Assembly (NCBI GenBank): GCA_037043455.1
Contig: JAWPHD010001424.1
Span: forward strand, 1-64,000
Reading direction: 5' to 3'
Origin: Cyrtodaria siliqua
Lineage: Eukaryota > Mollusca > Bivalvia > Adapedonta > Hiatellidae
DNA length: 64,000 nucleotides
Shown: positions 42,300 to 54,193 of the stretch, in pieces
Layout of the letters: each line of letters starts with the position of its first letter
How positions within the stretch are numbered: position 1 is the first letter of the stretch
Program-made: the position numbers and the translations under genes
Notes under the pieces: generated by a model
Told to the model about the DNA's origin: nothing
The model's database searches: none
Seen by the model: only the letters and a program-made list of their open reading frames with translations

Positions 42300-43560
42300 C
42301 ACACACAAATCCAATGCGCCACACATCACACCTAAGAATACAAAAAATCCATACATATTATATCCTTCATGGGCTATTAAAGGCACAAAAACATTCCTAC
42401 AGCGCATCGTACAATAATTATTGTTCATGTCAAATGTCAGTGCAAGAGCAAATTTTTTATTTTAATACTGACTGGCATAATAATCTTCAATAGGATAAGT
42501 TATACATAGGTCAGTTGGCGATGATTTTAAAGATGGTCAATTTTTGAAATGAATGTAAATACTTCAGTCACCATGCAGTGTAACAGAGAGGTCATGAATG
42601 TTGTACAGGATATAGAGTAGGGTACAATAATAGGGCAAGTTAAGAACACTCGTGAATCCAGGATATGATTTTAAGGGGGACAAGCCTTTGATAAATCAAT
42701 TGACAACTGAAAGAAGATGTTCCTGATGGGTCCCGTTTGTTTTCTTCAAATCTCAGTGCCACTGTGTTTGTGTGTGTGTGAGGTGGTGGTGGTGGAGGTG
42801 GAGTGGGGGTGGGGAATCAACTTTTAAACAATTAAATGAAAAGTCCCAAAAAACGCTCTCGGCATATATATATTTAAAAAAAAACGCAAAAGGGGGCGGC
42901 TCTCTTATTTTACTCGACAAGAACTCAGTAGGAAAAGTTCAAAAATAAATGATCTTGAATCTGGTCAAAACAAAGAAAAAACTTAAAGCCAAAAGTTTTT
43001 CCAACTGAAACACCTGTGACAAATACCCAACTATTTGTTAATTTCCTCACCACCCCACCCCACCCCACCCCCTTAGCCCCACCCCCTTCCGCACAGATTA
43101 GCTATTATTCAAATGAATTGCATTGCACAGACTATTCTGCGCCCAACTGTTACTTGTTGCCATTGACAACAGATTATTGAAAACTCTGTCAAGGATACCG
43201 GAATATTAATTATCTTAATTATCTAATCGGACAAAATGATAACAAGATAAATTGAATAATTGCACTATCTGCTATAGGGGAAAATATGTGAAAATATTTA
43301 ATTTAAATTAAGTGCATTTTATAGCTTGTTAACTATCCAATTCTGGGGGTTTATAAAGAACTGACTGCCGGCCAAATGAATGATTTAACTCAGATTCTTG
43401 TCCTTTTCAAAATTCAAAATAGAAGTTAAATTTGATGGAGGTTTGACATATTGGAGATTATGGAGACCCTATCCACAAATCCCTAAGAAAGTGAACATAT
43501 ATAAGCAATGCAGATTGTAAAACAGTCATCAAAGTTAATGTGGATTCCTCAAAGTCATGA
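42300..43560. other. Intergenic stretch, no gene recognised
   Basis: Contains GTGGTGGTGGTGGAGG (42784) and CACCCCACCCCACCCCACCC (43050) simple tracts. No coding resemblance. Confidence 0.5.
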
Positions 43561-43563
43561 AGC

Positions 43564-43800
43564 ACATCCAAGGGCCGGGACGCTTCGTTTGAAACCTTTT
43601 CGCCTCTTGCCGCTGCAGGTTCACATCCCACTGAGAGCTGGAATTGTGTAAGTGAGAAAGTGTCGATTGCTCTGGATGGTGGGAGGTATATATTACTCGA
43701 TCTACCCAGGAAAAAGTCAGTGGTATTCCTCCACCACTAAAAAAATCGTCTTTATATATAGCCTAAAATGTGCTGAAAATGATCATCCAACCCATAATCA
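43564..43800 (+). mobile_element. SINE type B, diverged
   Basis: Head GGGCCGGGACGCTTCG, CCTTTTCGCCTCTTGCCGCT and GGTTCACATCCCACTGAGAG, with body TGTAAGTGAGAAAGTGTCGA, CTACCCAGGAAAAAGT and AGCCTAAAATGTGCTGAAAA. Confidence 0.75.
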
Positions 43801-44190
43801 TGAATATGTAGCATGTCAGGACTGCACCAAAAATGTTTTGAAAACAGAAGATGGGAAATTGTATAATTACTACAAAATGATACTAGACTTCTAAAATAAA
43901 ATAAACTATAGTATACTACAACAAATTTACATAATTATTATGAAGACCATTCCAATATGTATCTCAATATGACTGCATATACATGCCAGGGCGTGTCTTG
44001 CACCCAGCTCTCAATATTTGAGTATTATACAGGCCTTTTTTCCTTCATAAACAGAGGCCGTTATTCGGCTCCTTCCCCTTGCAAAATAGCCTATTTTTCC
44101 CCCTCTTTGGCTCAGAAAATCCCTTAAAAAGTTGCTAAACATCATTTCCCCCTCTTACTTTCTCATCATTGTTATCCTATTGATACATAT
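43801..44190. other. Intergenic stretch, no gene recognised
   Basis: The only open frame is short and partly SINE. Nothing supported. Confidence 0.4.
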
Positions 44191-44612
44191 ACTCGGCAAA
44201 AAAAGTTTTGGACCAGAGTATATAAAGTCATATAAAACTAAAACTAGTGGACAGAATTTAAGTATCTTTTTTTAGTAACCAAGGTCTACCCAACCCGGTT
44301 AAATTGGTACCAGAATCATTAAATTCCAAACAAGATTTGATTTTAAAAAAATATCGCAAACACACAAAGGGTCTGTAAAAAATGTTGCAAAGTTCATACA
44401 AAGTAACAGTTACGGACACATTCGAGTAACCAATAAAAAGATTATTATTTTTTCACAAACTTTCATTGTAAACGATAATTATTGTTGATTATTGATCTAT
44501 TGTGAATTATCAACTGAGATAATAAGGGTTATGGTCGAATGTCATGGTTCAGCGATCATTGTACGGGTTCGAACACTGCCATGGTCCAAAACTTTTTTTA
44601 CTGAGTATATAT
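44191..44612. mobile_element. Tc1/mariner-like MITE with ATATACTC ends
   Basis: Left ACTCGGCAAAAAAAGTTTTG then GACCA; right TGGTCCAAAACTTTTTTTAC then TGAGT, inside TATA. TIR of about 28 bp with one or two changes. 400-bp interior without a transposase. Confidence 0.8.
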
Positions 44613-45635
44613 AGAAGAAAGTTTATCTTAAATGTTTATGCATATGTGCTCTCCCAAATCTTCAATTCGGCCTAATACACTGTTCCCCCTTTACCTCAAA
44701 ATCACCCTATTTCCTCCAACCCCCATTTATCTCGAAATCGTGCTTCCCCACACCCACACCACGCACACCCTTTTTTTCGGTTATAATTATGTATTCTGTA
44801 TGTTATCATATTATTTGATTTCCAGTTTTGTTCATTTATGTCTTGTTCTTACTGATGATAATATTATGACAATAATATATTATTTTCTATTCTGCATACC
44901 GATGTACCACAAATAAAGATTAATAAATTTAACACTTCATAAATATTTTCCTTTAATTAACTTTTAGTTGTGATTTGTAACTAAATTTACTGAATAATTG
45001 TTTTTTAGTATTCTAAAATTGTAAACAAATGAGTCAGTTAATTTTCTTTGATATAATTTGAATGCGTATTTTAGAATATAGCTTTGTTCTTTAATTAAAA
45101 AAACAAATATATATAATATAAGAGAAAATTAAAATAAATGTATTAAACAAGCATACCGTTTGATATAATGCATCCAGATTTTGTTCCTTAATTAAATTTA
45201 CTTAAATATAGACCGATATTCAACTTTTCTCAGAGGTCTGTTTATTTTGATAAATCTCCTACGATGAAAGATAAAGGCAATGGTGTTGACCTCTGTGCTG
45301 TGCTGCGTAATATTTAAAGGGTAACTAAAATGCTAAAGGTTGTTACATGAGATGGTGTAGGTGAAATTAGGATTTCCTCAATAGTAAACCACTGGCAATT
45401 TCCTGCTGAAAATTTATCGAAAAGTACTTGATAATAAAAAAAAATTACAGTGTTTAATGACACAATTAGTATAGCTTTGAGGGTTAAAGTGACAACACAA
45501 CTGTAGACTAATTGGTACAGTTATGAACAAATGAGAAGCCTGAGGTTGTATGGAATCTGGTCTAAGTCTGTTTTATGGAGACCTCAAGCAAAGTCTGCCT
45601 ATATTGTACCATAGGCTTATTTTTTTTATTAAATC
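44613..45635. other. Intergenic stretch, no gene recognised
   Basis: AT-rich with no clear repeat. An open frame at 44632-44916 is low-complexity (HTHTTHTLFFGYNYV) and unconvincing. Confidence 0.45.
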
Positions 45636-45961
45636 ATCTATTGGGATCACTCTTAGTTTGTCGTCCGTCGTCGTTAACTTTTGCTTGAAACGGCTTCGCC
45701 AATTTTTACCAAACAGGTGATCTGTTCTGGATCACTCTTCGTCCGTCCGTCCGTCTTCTATCCGTCGTCCGGCGTCGTTAACTTTTGCTTCAAACGACTT
45801 CTCCTCAGAAACCACTTCGCCAATTTTGACCAAATTTCACATCAATGATCCTTAGATGAATGCCTTTTAGATTTGTTAAAATTAGTCAGCGCAACATCCA
45901 AGATGGCCGCCATTACCATATATGGTCGAAGCCTTAAAAAATCTTCTCAAGAACAGCTGGA

Positions 45962-46132
45962 CATATTTCGACAATTTTTCTTTTAAAATGATCACCAATG
46001 ACTAGACTACCATGTTTGTTCAAATGAAGTCCCCAGGGCCCTGCAATTTTTGACCCCGGGGACTTCATTTGAACAAACTTGGTAGTCTAGTCATTGCCGA
46101 TCATTTTAAAAGAAAAATTGTCGAAATGGTCC
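45962..46132. repeat. Long palindrome, arms about 72-76 bp
   Basis: Left TTTCGACAATTTTTCTTTTA, AAATGATCACCAATGACTAG, ACTACCATGTTTGTTCAAAT and GAAGTCCCC; right is the ordered complement ending AAAAGAAAAATTGTCGAAAT. Two or three mismatches and a loop of about 20 bases. Lies in the left part of the family D element. Confidence 0.9.
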
Positions 46133-47503
46133 AAAGTTTGTATATTGAGATTTTGCATGTTTTTTAAAAAATCTTCTTCTCTGAAACCACAAGGCACAGA
46201 GCTCTCATGTATTACATGTATCATCAGCTTATGGTCCTCTACTAAGTTTGTTCAAATGGTGACCCTGGGTTAAATTTGGCCCCGGGGGTCACAGTTTTAC
46301 ATAGACTTCTGTAGGGATAAACTTAAAAAATCTTTTTCTCCCGGCAAATTCAAATTGTTTCAGTTCGTTTAAATTATTTTTTGAAACTATACTTTGCAAA
46401 TGATTGTTTATTAAAAATTAATTACACCAATTGATTTAACATGTTTAAATGTGTACTTGTGCAACTTTTCATAATTTATTTTACAGTAGTTTATTCAATT
46501 TTTTGAAAAAGGGACCTCTGATGTGAAACATGCATAATTATATAGAGACCTGACCCAGTGCCATCTTCTGGCTTTTATATGGCAGTTGGGGCTTTAAATT
46601 TCGGTTGATGGTGTTGTTGTGTTTTGCACTTGTAAAAAGGTATTGAAAGGAATTTAATGATGAAACCCCTTCATATAAGAGCCATTTTAGCTTGTGGCCA
46701 TTTTAGCTTGTGGAACCCCTGGTCTATCAAGTTTGCTCATTTGAAGCCCTCGGGTCAAAGATGGCTGTAACCCCTGGGCAGAGATGCCAACTACTACGAT
46801 TTGTCCGTATTTTATACGAATTTCTATTCCATTTACCCCACTACGACCAGTTTGCATGCAACTACGAATTTCGTTGTGATCGTGAAAAAAAAAATAAAAA
46901 AATACAGTGACTGAATTTGGAAATGTTCTACGACTAACATAATTGAAACCATGAGAACTAATAACTCTTAAATGTACACAGTGCTCCAAGAATAGGATGC
47001 CCGATGCACGGGGCACCTCGTAATCCATTCCGGGCCTGTCTCATTTTGCATACAAGGAGCCCGTCGGGCCTGTTTTAAAAAAAAGAAGAAAAAAAAGAAA
47101 AAATATTTTTTTTTTATTTTACTTGATCTCAAGGTCCTCAAGACAATATACCCCCATGTGTATTCTGAACTATGAAAACACTTGCAATAAAGTAATTAAA
47201 ATGAAACAATAAGAAGTTTGAATATTTTGCCTGGCGTCGTGTCGCCATAGTGTCGGCAGTTTGTCACAACTTTGAGATCGACAATTTCTGACGTAAAACT
47301 ACATTATCCTGCTATTAGGTTTGTTTTTTCTTTCCTCTTTGATAAGAAATACCATTTTTGTCACTCAAAAGCACATTAATGCATGAAAAAAAGTTCCTTA
47401 TTGATGGTATTTCGATTGAATGTTTGTGAAATTTTCGGGCCGTAAAAGTGCGGTGTTCTAGTAGTTCGGATGGTACATAATTTCGGGTTTTTTTGATTTT
47501 TAG

Positions 47504-48676
47504 CTCGACTATTCGAAGAATAAGAGAGCTTATGTAATCACCACGGGGTCGGCGTTGGCGTTGGCGTCGGCGTCCCACATCAAGGTTTGCGTGTAAGCTG
47601 TGTTTACAAGTCTATATCTCTTACATTTCTTATCCTAGCACAACCAAATTTGTTCATGGGCTTCCTTATAGCATTATCTTAAGGGCTGCATAAGCAATTT
47701 TGGTTCCTTTAACCCATGGACTCCCATGGAACCCAAATTATGATAGCCCATAAAATGTGCCCCATTTCACATCAAATTTTGCGTGTAAGCTGTGTTCACA
47801 AGTCTATATCTCTTACAATTCTTACCCTAGCACAACCAAATTTGGCCATTGGCTTCCTTATAGCATTATCATAAGGGCTGCTTAAGTAATTTTGGTTCCT
47901 GTAACCCCTGGGCTCCCATGGAACCCAAATTCTGATAGCCCTTAAAATATGTCTATTTCACATAAAATGTTGCGTGTAAGCTGTGTTTACAGGTCTATAT
48001 CTCTTACATTTCTTGTCCTAGCTGAACTAAATTTTGGAATTGGTTTCCTTATTGTATGTTGTAAAGGGTTGGATAAGTAATTTTGTCTTCTGCAAATTCT
48101 GGGCTCCCATGGAACCCAAATTGTGATGGCCTATAAAATGTGAAATAAAGGCAGATTTAGGTTTGCATGTAAGCATGTATATATCTATAATTTTGGTTTG
48201 GGATTTGTTATAGCATTATGCATGTTATTACTTCACCCATATTGGGGCATGGGCTGCCTCCTCCCCACCCCCTACCCCCGCCCCCACTCCCCTCCACATT
48301 TTTTATTTTTATTTTTTACATATTTCTGTCTTGTTTTAGTCAATTCTTACACATATATGTTTCAAGCCTCCCCGCCCCCAGCACCCCCAACCCCCCGCCT
48401 CTCACCAACTCCACCCACCTCCCCCCCCCCCCCCCCTCCCAGACTTGAAGCTTTTTTTTTTTACATATTTCTTTGTTGATTTAGTCAATTCTTAGACATA
48501 TATGTTGCCCCCTCCCACCCACTTCCGCCACTCACCCACGCTCCACACACCCCCACTTGAATTTTTTTTTTTTTTTTTTTTTTACATATTTCTGTGTTGC
48601 TTTTGTAAATTCTTACACATATATGTTGCTGCCCCCACCACCGCCTCTCTCCTCACCCCCTCTCCCCCCTCGACTT

Positions 48677-48712
<36 letters not shown>

Positions 48713-48899
48713 ATTTCTTTGTTGTTTTTAGTCAATTCTTACACATATATGTTGCCCACTTCCCCAACCCACTCCCGCATCTCACCCACGCTCCTTCCCC
48801 CCACCCCACCCCTACTTGAAACTTTTGTCAATTCTTATACTTATATGTTGCTGCCCCCACCACCGCCCTCTCTCCTCACCCCCTCTCCCCCCTCGACTT

Positions 48900-48930
<31 letters not shown>

Positions 48931-49703
48931 ACATATTTCTTTGTTGTTTTAGTCAATTCTTACACATATATGTTGCCCACTCCCCAACCCACTCCCGCAT
49001 CTCACCCACGCTCCTTCCCCCCACCCCACCCCTACTTGAAAACTTTTGTCAATTCTTATACTTATATGTTGCCCCCCCCCCCCCCCCCCCCCCCCGTCGT
49101 CAACCCACTCCCGCCTCTCACCCCCTCCCCACCCCACACTTGAAAATCTATTTTTTTTTCTTCATATTTCTGTGTTGTTTTAGTCGATTCTTACACATAT
49201 GTTACAACCTTCGCCACCCCCGCCTCTCCCCACCCACCCCCACCCCCTGCCACCCCCACACACTTGATTTTTTTTTTTTACATATTTCTTTGTTGTTTTA
49301 GTCAATTCTTACACATATATGTTGCACCCTCCCCCCTGCCCCCACAACCCACTCCTGCCTCCCCCCCCCCCCCCCCCCACTACCCCACTTGAAACATTTT
49401 TATTTTTTTTACATATTTCTGTGTTGCTTTTGTCAATTCTTACACATCTATGTTGCCCTCACCACCCCCACCATCCACCGCCGCATCTCTCCCATCCCCA
49501 CCCCGAACCCAACTCAACTCGATTTTTTTTACATATTTCTGTGTAGTTTTGGTCAATTCTTACACATAGTTATGTTGTGCTCCCAACTCCACCCCACATT
49601 GTTGTAGCCTTGTTTTCTGATGGTATATACTAGCTATAAATTTATTATTCTCTGAAAAATCGAATAGTCGAGCTGCGCTGTTCTCCGACAGCTCTTGTTT
49701 TTT
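47504..49703 (+). mobile_element. Family A non-autonomous element, complete
   Basis: Starts TTTTTAGCTCGACTATTCGA, then AGAATAAGAGAGCT and a GGCGTTGGCGTTGGCGTCGG run. Three 210-bp internal repeats follow (47590-48260), then a 1.3-kb C-rich minisatellite. It ends TCGAATAGTCGAGCTGCGCT, hairpin GAGCTG...CAGCTC and TTGTTTTTT. The 15-base subterminal inverted repeat (AGCTCGACTATTCGA against TCGAATAGTCGAGCT) is perfect. Best complete copy. Confidence 0.85.
48290..49605. repeat. C-rich minisatellite core, about 115-bp units
   Basis: About ten units with T-run, ACATATTTCTGTGTTGTTTT, AGTCAATTCTTACACATATA, TGTTGCCCC and variable C/CCA blocks, then ACTTGAAAC. Reverse-strand equivalent of 1-1706. A 220-bp higher-order duplication is visible (48700-48930 against 48930-49060). 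Pro/Phe-rich open frames are artefacts. Confidence 0.9.
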
Positions 49704-50218
49704 ACGTAATCGAATAACAACCTACACTCTAGTATAAATACTGATCACTGATTGTCAGTGAGATGACATTTCAGTCAATTGTTATAAAACAGTAGAACGA
49801 CTACTCTAGTAATTTTACAGATTGCCAGAGTGTTGTGACATTTCATGTTGTGTTTCAGTGTAACATGATTAAAAATAGCTTGACTTTTCAGCAAATATCA
49901 GTGTCATTTTTGACCATAGAATGCAGGAGATTGCATCTCAGAATCAAAAAAAATCACGGGGGGGGGGGGGGTCAATTTGTGACCCTCGCACTACAGATTT
50001 AACAACCAATGACTACAGATTGCATCCAAACAGTGTTGGCATCCCTGCCTGGGTCCAACGTTGGTATGTAGAGATTTTGCATGCTTTTACATAGGCTTAC
50101 GTAAGAAAAGACTTCTTTAAAACATCTTCAATCAGCATTTACGAGAGGACAATTTATTCATCATTGCAAAGATCCTCAGGTGATCGATTCAGGGCCATCT
50201 TGGCCCTCTTGTTTTTTT

Positions 50219-50660
50219 AATGACTCCGAAATGACAAATTTAAAATGTAAAACATGAAATGGCTCAAATATATAAACATGATAAATGGAACATTAACAAT
50301 TTCCTGTATTGCTGTACAATAATATTAATAATTGTAAATTATAGCAGTCTTGTCTTATATGACCACAGAGGAATTCCCAAGTTATAAATGCAGCGATGTC
50401 TATGCATGACACTCTTGTTGCAATACATAATCATTGATTGTGTTTATTTTACTGTCAAGCTTAAAATAGCTTACTCTGGTGCGTGACCATAGTTAGGAAA
50501 CATATTCTTAGGTATTTATTTGTATAGGTTCACTGTAATTTCTTTTGGTGGTAATGGCTCATTTAATTTCTTTTATCATTTAATACTACAGAAATAATAT
50601 ATTTGGAAAAATTCGAAAAAAAAATTAAAAAAACCCTGATGTACTCCTATTAAATTGGTA
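50219..50660. other. Spacer, no gene recognised
   Basis: AT-rich single-copy sequence between the family D end and the next SINE. Nothing supported. Confidence 0.45.
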
Positions 50661-50663
50661 TTA

Positions 50664-50890
50664 CACCGTGGCGTGGTATAGTGTCTGCCTCACATGGCGG
50701 GGTCATGTGTTCAATCATACTAAAGACTTAATTAAAACGATACAAGTAGCTCCTCTTGCTTGATGCTCAGCATTTAAAGGGTAGTTCTAGGACTGGTCGG
50801 CCTGGTGTCAGTATAATGTGTCTGGGTGGGGTATCATCATGTGACTATGGCGTGGTTTACCAGCGAGGCAGTACTATAAATAGAGGATCT
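50664..50890 (+). mobile_element. tRNA-derived SINE (type D)
   Basis: Head CGTGGCGTGGTATAGTGTCT (A-box-like) and GGGTCATGTGTTCAATC (B-box-like), then body GTAGCTCCTCTTGCTTGATG, CTCAGCATTTAAAGGGTAG, GGTCGGCCTGGTGTCAGTAT and GTGTCTGGGTGGGGTATCAT. Single copy in the window. Confidence 0.65.
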
Positions 50891-50900
50891 TACATGAGTA

Positions 50901-50982
50901 CTCATTCATTATGAATTTATTAAACAAGTTGGCAAAATCATTTTTCCGAACGAATTTAGAAAATTCAATAATGAATGAGAAC
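50901..50982. repeat. Imperfect palindrome around CTCATTCATTATGAATTT
   Basis: ACTCATTCATTATGAATTT at the left pairs with AAAATTCAATAATGAATGAG at the right. A second small palindrome, GACGTCCATGACGACATTAA with TGGACGTCATTAA, follows at 51050-51085. Confidence 0.7.
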
Positions 50983-51552
50983 AAATGTTAGATTCTATTT
51001 ATTACATAACTTATAATGTCATATTACATCAGAAAAAGTACATTAACGTGACGTCCATGACGACATTAATGGACGTCATTAAGGTTATGTTTTACCATTA
51101 GTGGAATATCGAAAATATAGAAAGGTGTTATTCCACTCCCACACCGTAAGTTATGTGATAAAGTTGGACATTGAGCTCACTGCTACTAGTTGACACCATC
51201 AGGAGATGACTGAAACAATGCTAAAAGCAACGTTAAAATACACACATACTTAAAGGGGAATCTTGGTTACATTTAGAGGTACATCATGTCATGCGTCCGG
51301 CCCATATCTGTGGTTTGTATTATATTTCAATGGGTGAAAAATCAGGATTTCTCAGTGAAAGAAAATTTTATTCACGCAAATGTTAAAAATTTACTCCTAA
51401 CACAAAAACAACTAACTGTGACGTTGAATCATGACGCCGATAAAGTGTTGGGAGCGTAGACATCATTTGCCGAGAACGTTCAACAAAGCAAACCATTTCG
51501 ATAAAATCATACTCAAGTGATTTAAAATGTCATAAATAGATTATTTGATCAT

Positions 51553-51660
51553 AAGGAAATCCTTCACTCAATGGTAGGCATGTTTCGTTTTTTCACTCGC
51601 TCGCATCTGCTTGATCGTGAAAAGAACCACACACCTACCATCTCATGAAGGATTTCCTCA
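51553..51660. repeat. Palindrome, arms about 24-30 bp
   Basis: AGGAAATCCTTCACTCAATG then GTAGG pairs with CCTACCATCTCATGAAGGAT then TTCCT, loop about 50 bases. No coding content. Confidence 0.85.
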
Positions 51661-52399
51661 AAATGATCTCTATTTATGTGTCTGAATCAAACAGAACTTC
51701 ACTAAGGAGTGAATGTTAAGTCTTGCATCATGATGTACTTGTTATTTTGGTGAGAAATCCATACAGAGCTATTTTGGCTTTATGTTTCGAACCATAAGAA
51801 TTATTTTTTGGACAGACAAAAAGTGATTTCAAAATATATAAAACCATATGTTTAATGTTTATTTGGTTTGAACAATGAATAATTATTGTTCTAACATATT
51901 TTCCAAAAATATTTAACAATAGGTTTATTTGGGTTGAATGGTACATTTGTGTTCATGGACAGATTAATTGTTCTAAAGTATAGAACCATATGTTTATTGG
52001 GTTTTAATGTGCATTATATTTTTCAAAATGGGAGCTTTTATTTAAGTTAAAATGTGTTTGCATTTAATAGGACTTTTACGGTAATTGTTCTAAAGTTATT
52101 TCCAAAAATATTAAGTGACATTCACTAATTCGTGGTATCTGCCTTTAAATGAAAGGTAATCAGCTTATCCATACAATTAATGAATTTGTCTGTTGTCATA
52201 TACCTCTGGGCAGTAAATTCAAATTAGAATCACCTGCCAATACAAACAATTATGCAGAATGTTTACCCAGCCAATTACCAAGGTGACTCAGCTTACAGTA
52301 CTGATCATTTTATGTCAGAGGAGCAGGATTAAATGATACATGATGCAGAAAAACAAGTTATGAATATAAAATTTATAAAATTAATCATTATGTAAGTAT
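51661..52399. other. Spacer, no gene recognised
   Basis: AT-rich. ACCATATGTTTATTGGGTTT-like words repeat two or three times (51842, 51925, 51987), suggesting old tandem duplication. Confidence 0.45.
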
Positions 52400-52740
52400 T
52401 TGTTAACTCTTTTGTTTTGTTGTCAGTCCATCGTCTGTCACACTTAACCTGCAGCCTAATGTTGGACCTAACTTGAGAAGTATTTGGCCTATGCTCATGA
52501 AACTTGACAGACATTTTCAATTTGGGAATGTCGTTACACTTGTCGAATAACTCTGACTCATTTTGACAGAGTTGTGCCCCTTTTCATATAATTTTAACCA
52601 ACAATCTAACCAAGCTTATAACTGGCCATAATTTGAAAAGTATTGGACGGATGTTCATTAAACTTCACAAATAAACACATGGACATGGCTGGCAACAAAA
52701 GTGTTCAGTGGAATGCCCTTCTAGTTTTTGTTTAGATATC
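52400..52740 (+). repeat. Third copy of the 145-bp (AACCTGCAGCCTAA) repeat family
   Basis: TGTTGTCAGTCCATCGTCTG head, CTTAACCTGCAGCCTAATG, AACTCTGACTCATTTTGACA, ACCAACAATCTAACCAAGC and tail TTCAGTGGAATGCCCTTCTA. Same order as 9004-9670 and 36060-36400. Confidence 0.7.
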
Positions 52741-52970
52741 GATGAAAAATTTGTGGTATAATCAGTAACAGATTAGATAATCTGCGTAGAAGGTGATATA
52801 TGTCAGGCTTTTTGATCGGTGCAGTTTGTAGGTGAAATGTTGTCATTTAGTTACTCTTTAACATCATAAACATACACTGCACATCTTATCAGCAGTTTGA
52901 CAGTTTGAGGTCTGTGGTTTTCATTTATCCTTTATAAATCTATCACTGTTTGTAGTAGTTTTGTATTAAT

Positions 52971-53474
52971 ATACTCAGCGGCATAAGAAAGTAGCCACTG
53001 AGTTTTGTTTAGATTTAATTGTATAAAGTCTTTTTAGAATTAATTGACAAATTCCAAAATGAATATGCCATGTTTGGTACAAACGTTTTTATCATTCCAT
53101 TGCCAATCTCATGTTGTCCTTTGTTTTTCAATAGGTTGAATCATTAAGGGAATGTTGGTTGATAAAGAGGATAGGGTATATAGTAAAACTTTCAAAGTGG
53201 CTACTTTCTTATGCTGCTGAGTATATATACTCAGTTGCAAAAGAAACTGGACACTTTGAAAAGTTTACTTTACACCCTATCCTCTTTATCAAGCAACATT
53301 CCCTTAATGATTCAACCTATTGAAAAACAAATGACAACATGATATTGATAATGGAATGATAAAAACTTTGGTTCCAAACATGGTATATTCATTTGTGAAT
53401 TTATTTCTAAAAAAACTTTACGCAATTAAATCTAAACAAAACTCAGTGTCCACTTTTTTTTGCAACTGAGTATA
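52971..53474. mobile_element. 500-bp fold-back: two TIR elements head to head
   Basis: Left half 52971-53220 and right half 53222-53474 are inverted copies over nearly their full length (AAGGGAATGTTGGTTGATAA then AGAGGATAGGGT against ACCCTATCCTCTTTATCAAG then CAACATTCCCTTA). Each half has its own TIR (ACTCAGCGGCATAAGAAAGT and ACTTTCTTATGCTGCTGAGT; ACTCAGTTGCAAAAGAAACT and GTTTTTTTTGCAACTGAGT-like). TA-flanked, Tc1/mariner-like, no transposase. Confidence 0.85.
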
Positions 53475-53825
53475 GATCAGATTGCATGTTGATGTGGTAG
53501 CTATGAGACTTACGTCAGACCACTTCTCTTTGTCAAACATTTATCAGTTTAGGTCAAGGTAAATCTTTAAAATTTGGCCTACATTTGATACGCCACGAAA
53601 CCCAGATTTTTTTTAAGTTTTCAATTTAAATGTTTAAAGTGTTTTTGTTTTGTGTTCGTTAATAACCAAGCTACTCCACGTTCATAAACTTGTTTCGTTT
53701 GAAGATTTAAATGGAATAGTTTATTGATATAACCACTTGGAGGTAGATATAGTTAAGAGCAAACAATGTATGTTTGATGCATGTTCTTTTGCAAAAGCAA
53801 AATACAGACCTTGTTGCCCATAATG

Positions 53826-54095
53826 TCTTCAAAATAAATATGGCCCCTGTCACCCAACATGTCTAACCAAAAATATAGCTCCTATATTGTACAATGTGAG
53901 TAATCAAAGTATATGGCCCCTTTCATCAAATTGCATCTAACCAAAAATATGGCCCCTGTCACCCAACATGTCTAACCAAAAATATAGCTCCTATATTGTA
54001 CAATGTGAGTAATCAAAATATATGGCCCCTTTCATCAAATTGCATCTAACCAAAAATATGGCCCCTGTTACCCAACATATCTAACAAAAAGTATT
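53826..54095. repeat. About 118-bp tandem duplication
   Basis: TATGGCCCCTGTCACCCAAC, ATGTCTAACCAAAAATATAG, CTCCTATATTGTACAATGTG and CCCCTTTCATCAAATTGCAT occur twice, with a third partial copy. Confidence 0.9.
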
Positions 54096-54193
54096 TCCCT
54101 TTTTCACGCTCCTTCATATATGTGATATTCCCAGACGAGGGTGACTTCCCCCACTTTTTTTCTCTCCCGCTGAGAGTTCCATATCCCATTTTT

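Larger units (their letters stand above)
46779..50047. mobile_element. TIR element with CAG[A/G]GATGCCAAC ends and 6-bp TSD
   Basis: Left CAGAGATGCCAACTACTACG, right AACAGTGTTGGCATCCCTG, inverted over 13 bases with one change. CCTGGG flanks both ends (46773-46778, 50048-50053). It carries a family A element (47504-49703) inside, so its own length is about 1.1 kb. Flanking parts include ACTACGATTTGTCCG and TCGCACTACAGATTT. No transposase recognised; superfamily not assigned. Confidence 0.75.
45636..50215 (+). mobile_element. Family D non-autonomous element, host of nested insertions
   Basis: Left part has two GATCACTC heads (GGATCACTCTTAGTTTGTCG at 45654 and GGTGATCTGTTCTGGATCAC at 45716) followed by GTCCGTCGTCCGGCGTCGTT runs. 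The right end is GGTGATCGATTCAGGGCC, hairpin AGGGCCATCTTGGCCCT and CTTGTTTTTTT at 50186-50218. The end fits families A-C. Interrupted by 46779-50047. Confidence 0.55.

Noticed and set aside
48198..49607. Pro-rich open frames on both strands
   Set aside because: C-rich minisatellite core of a family A element; same reasoning as at the window start.
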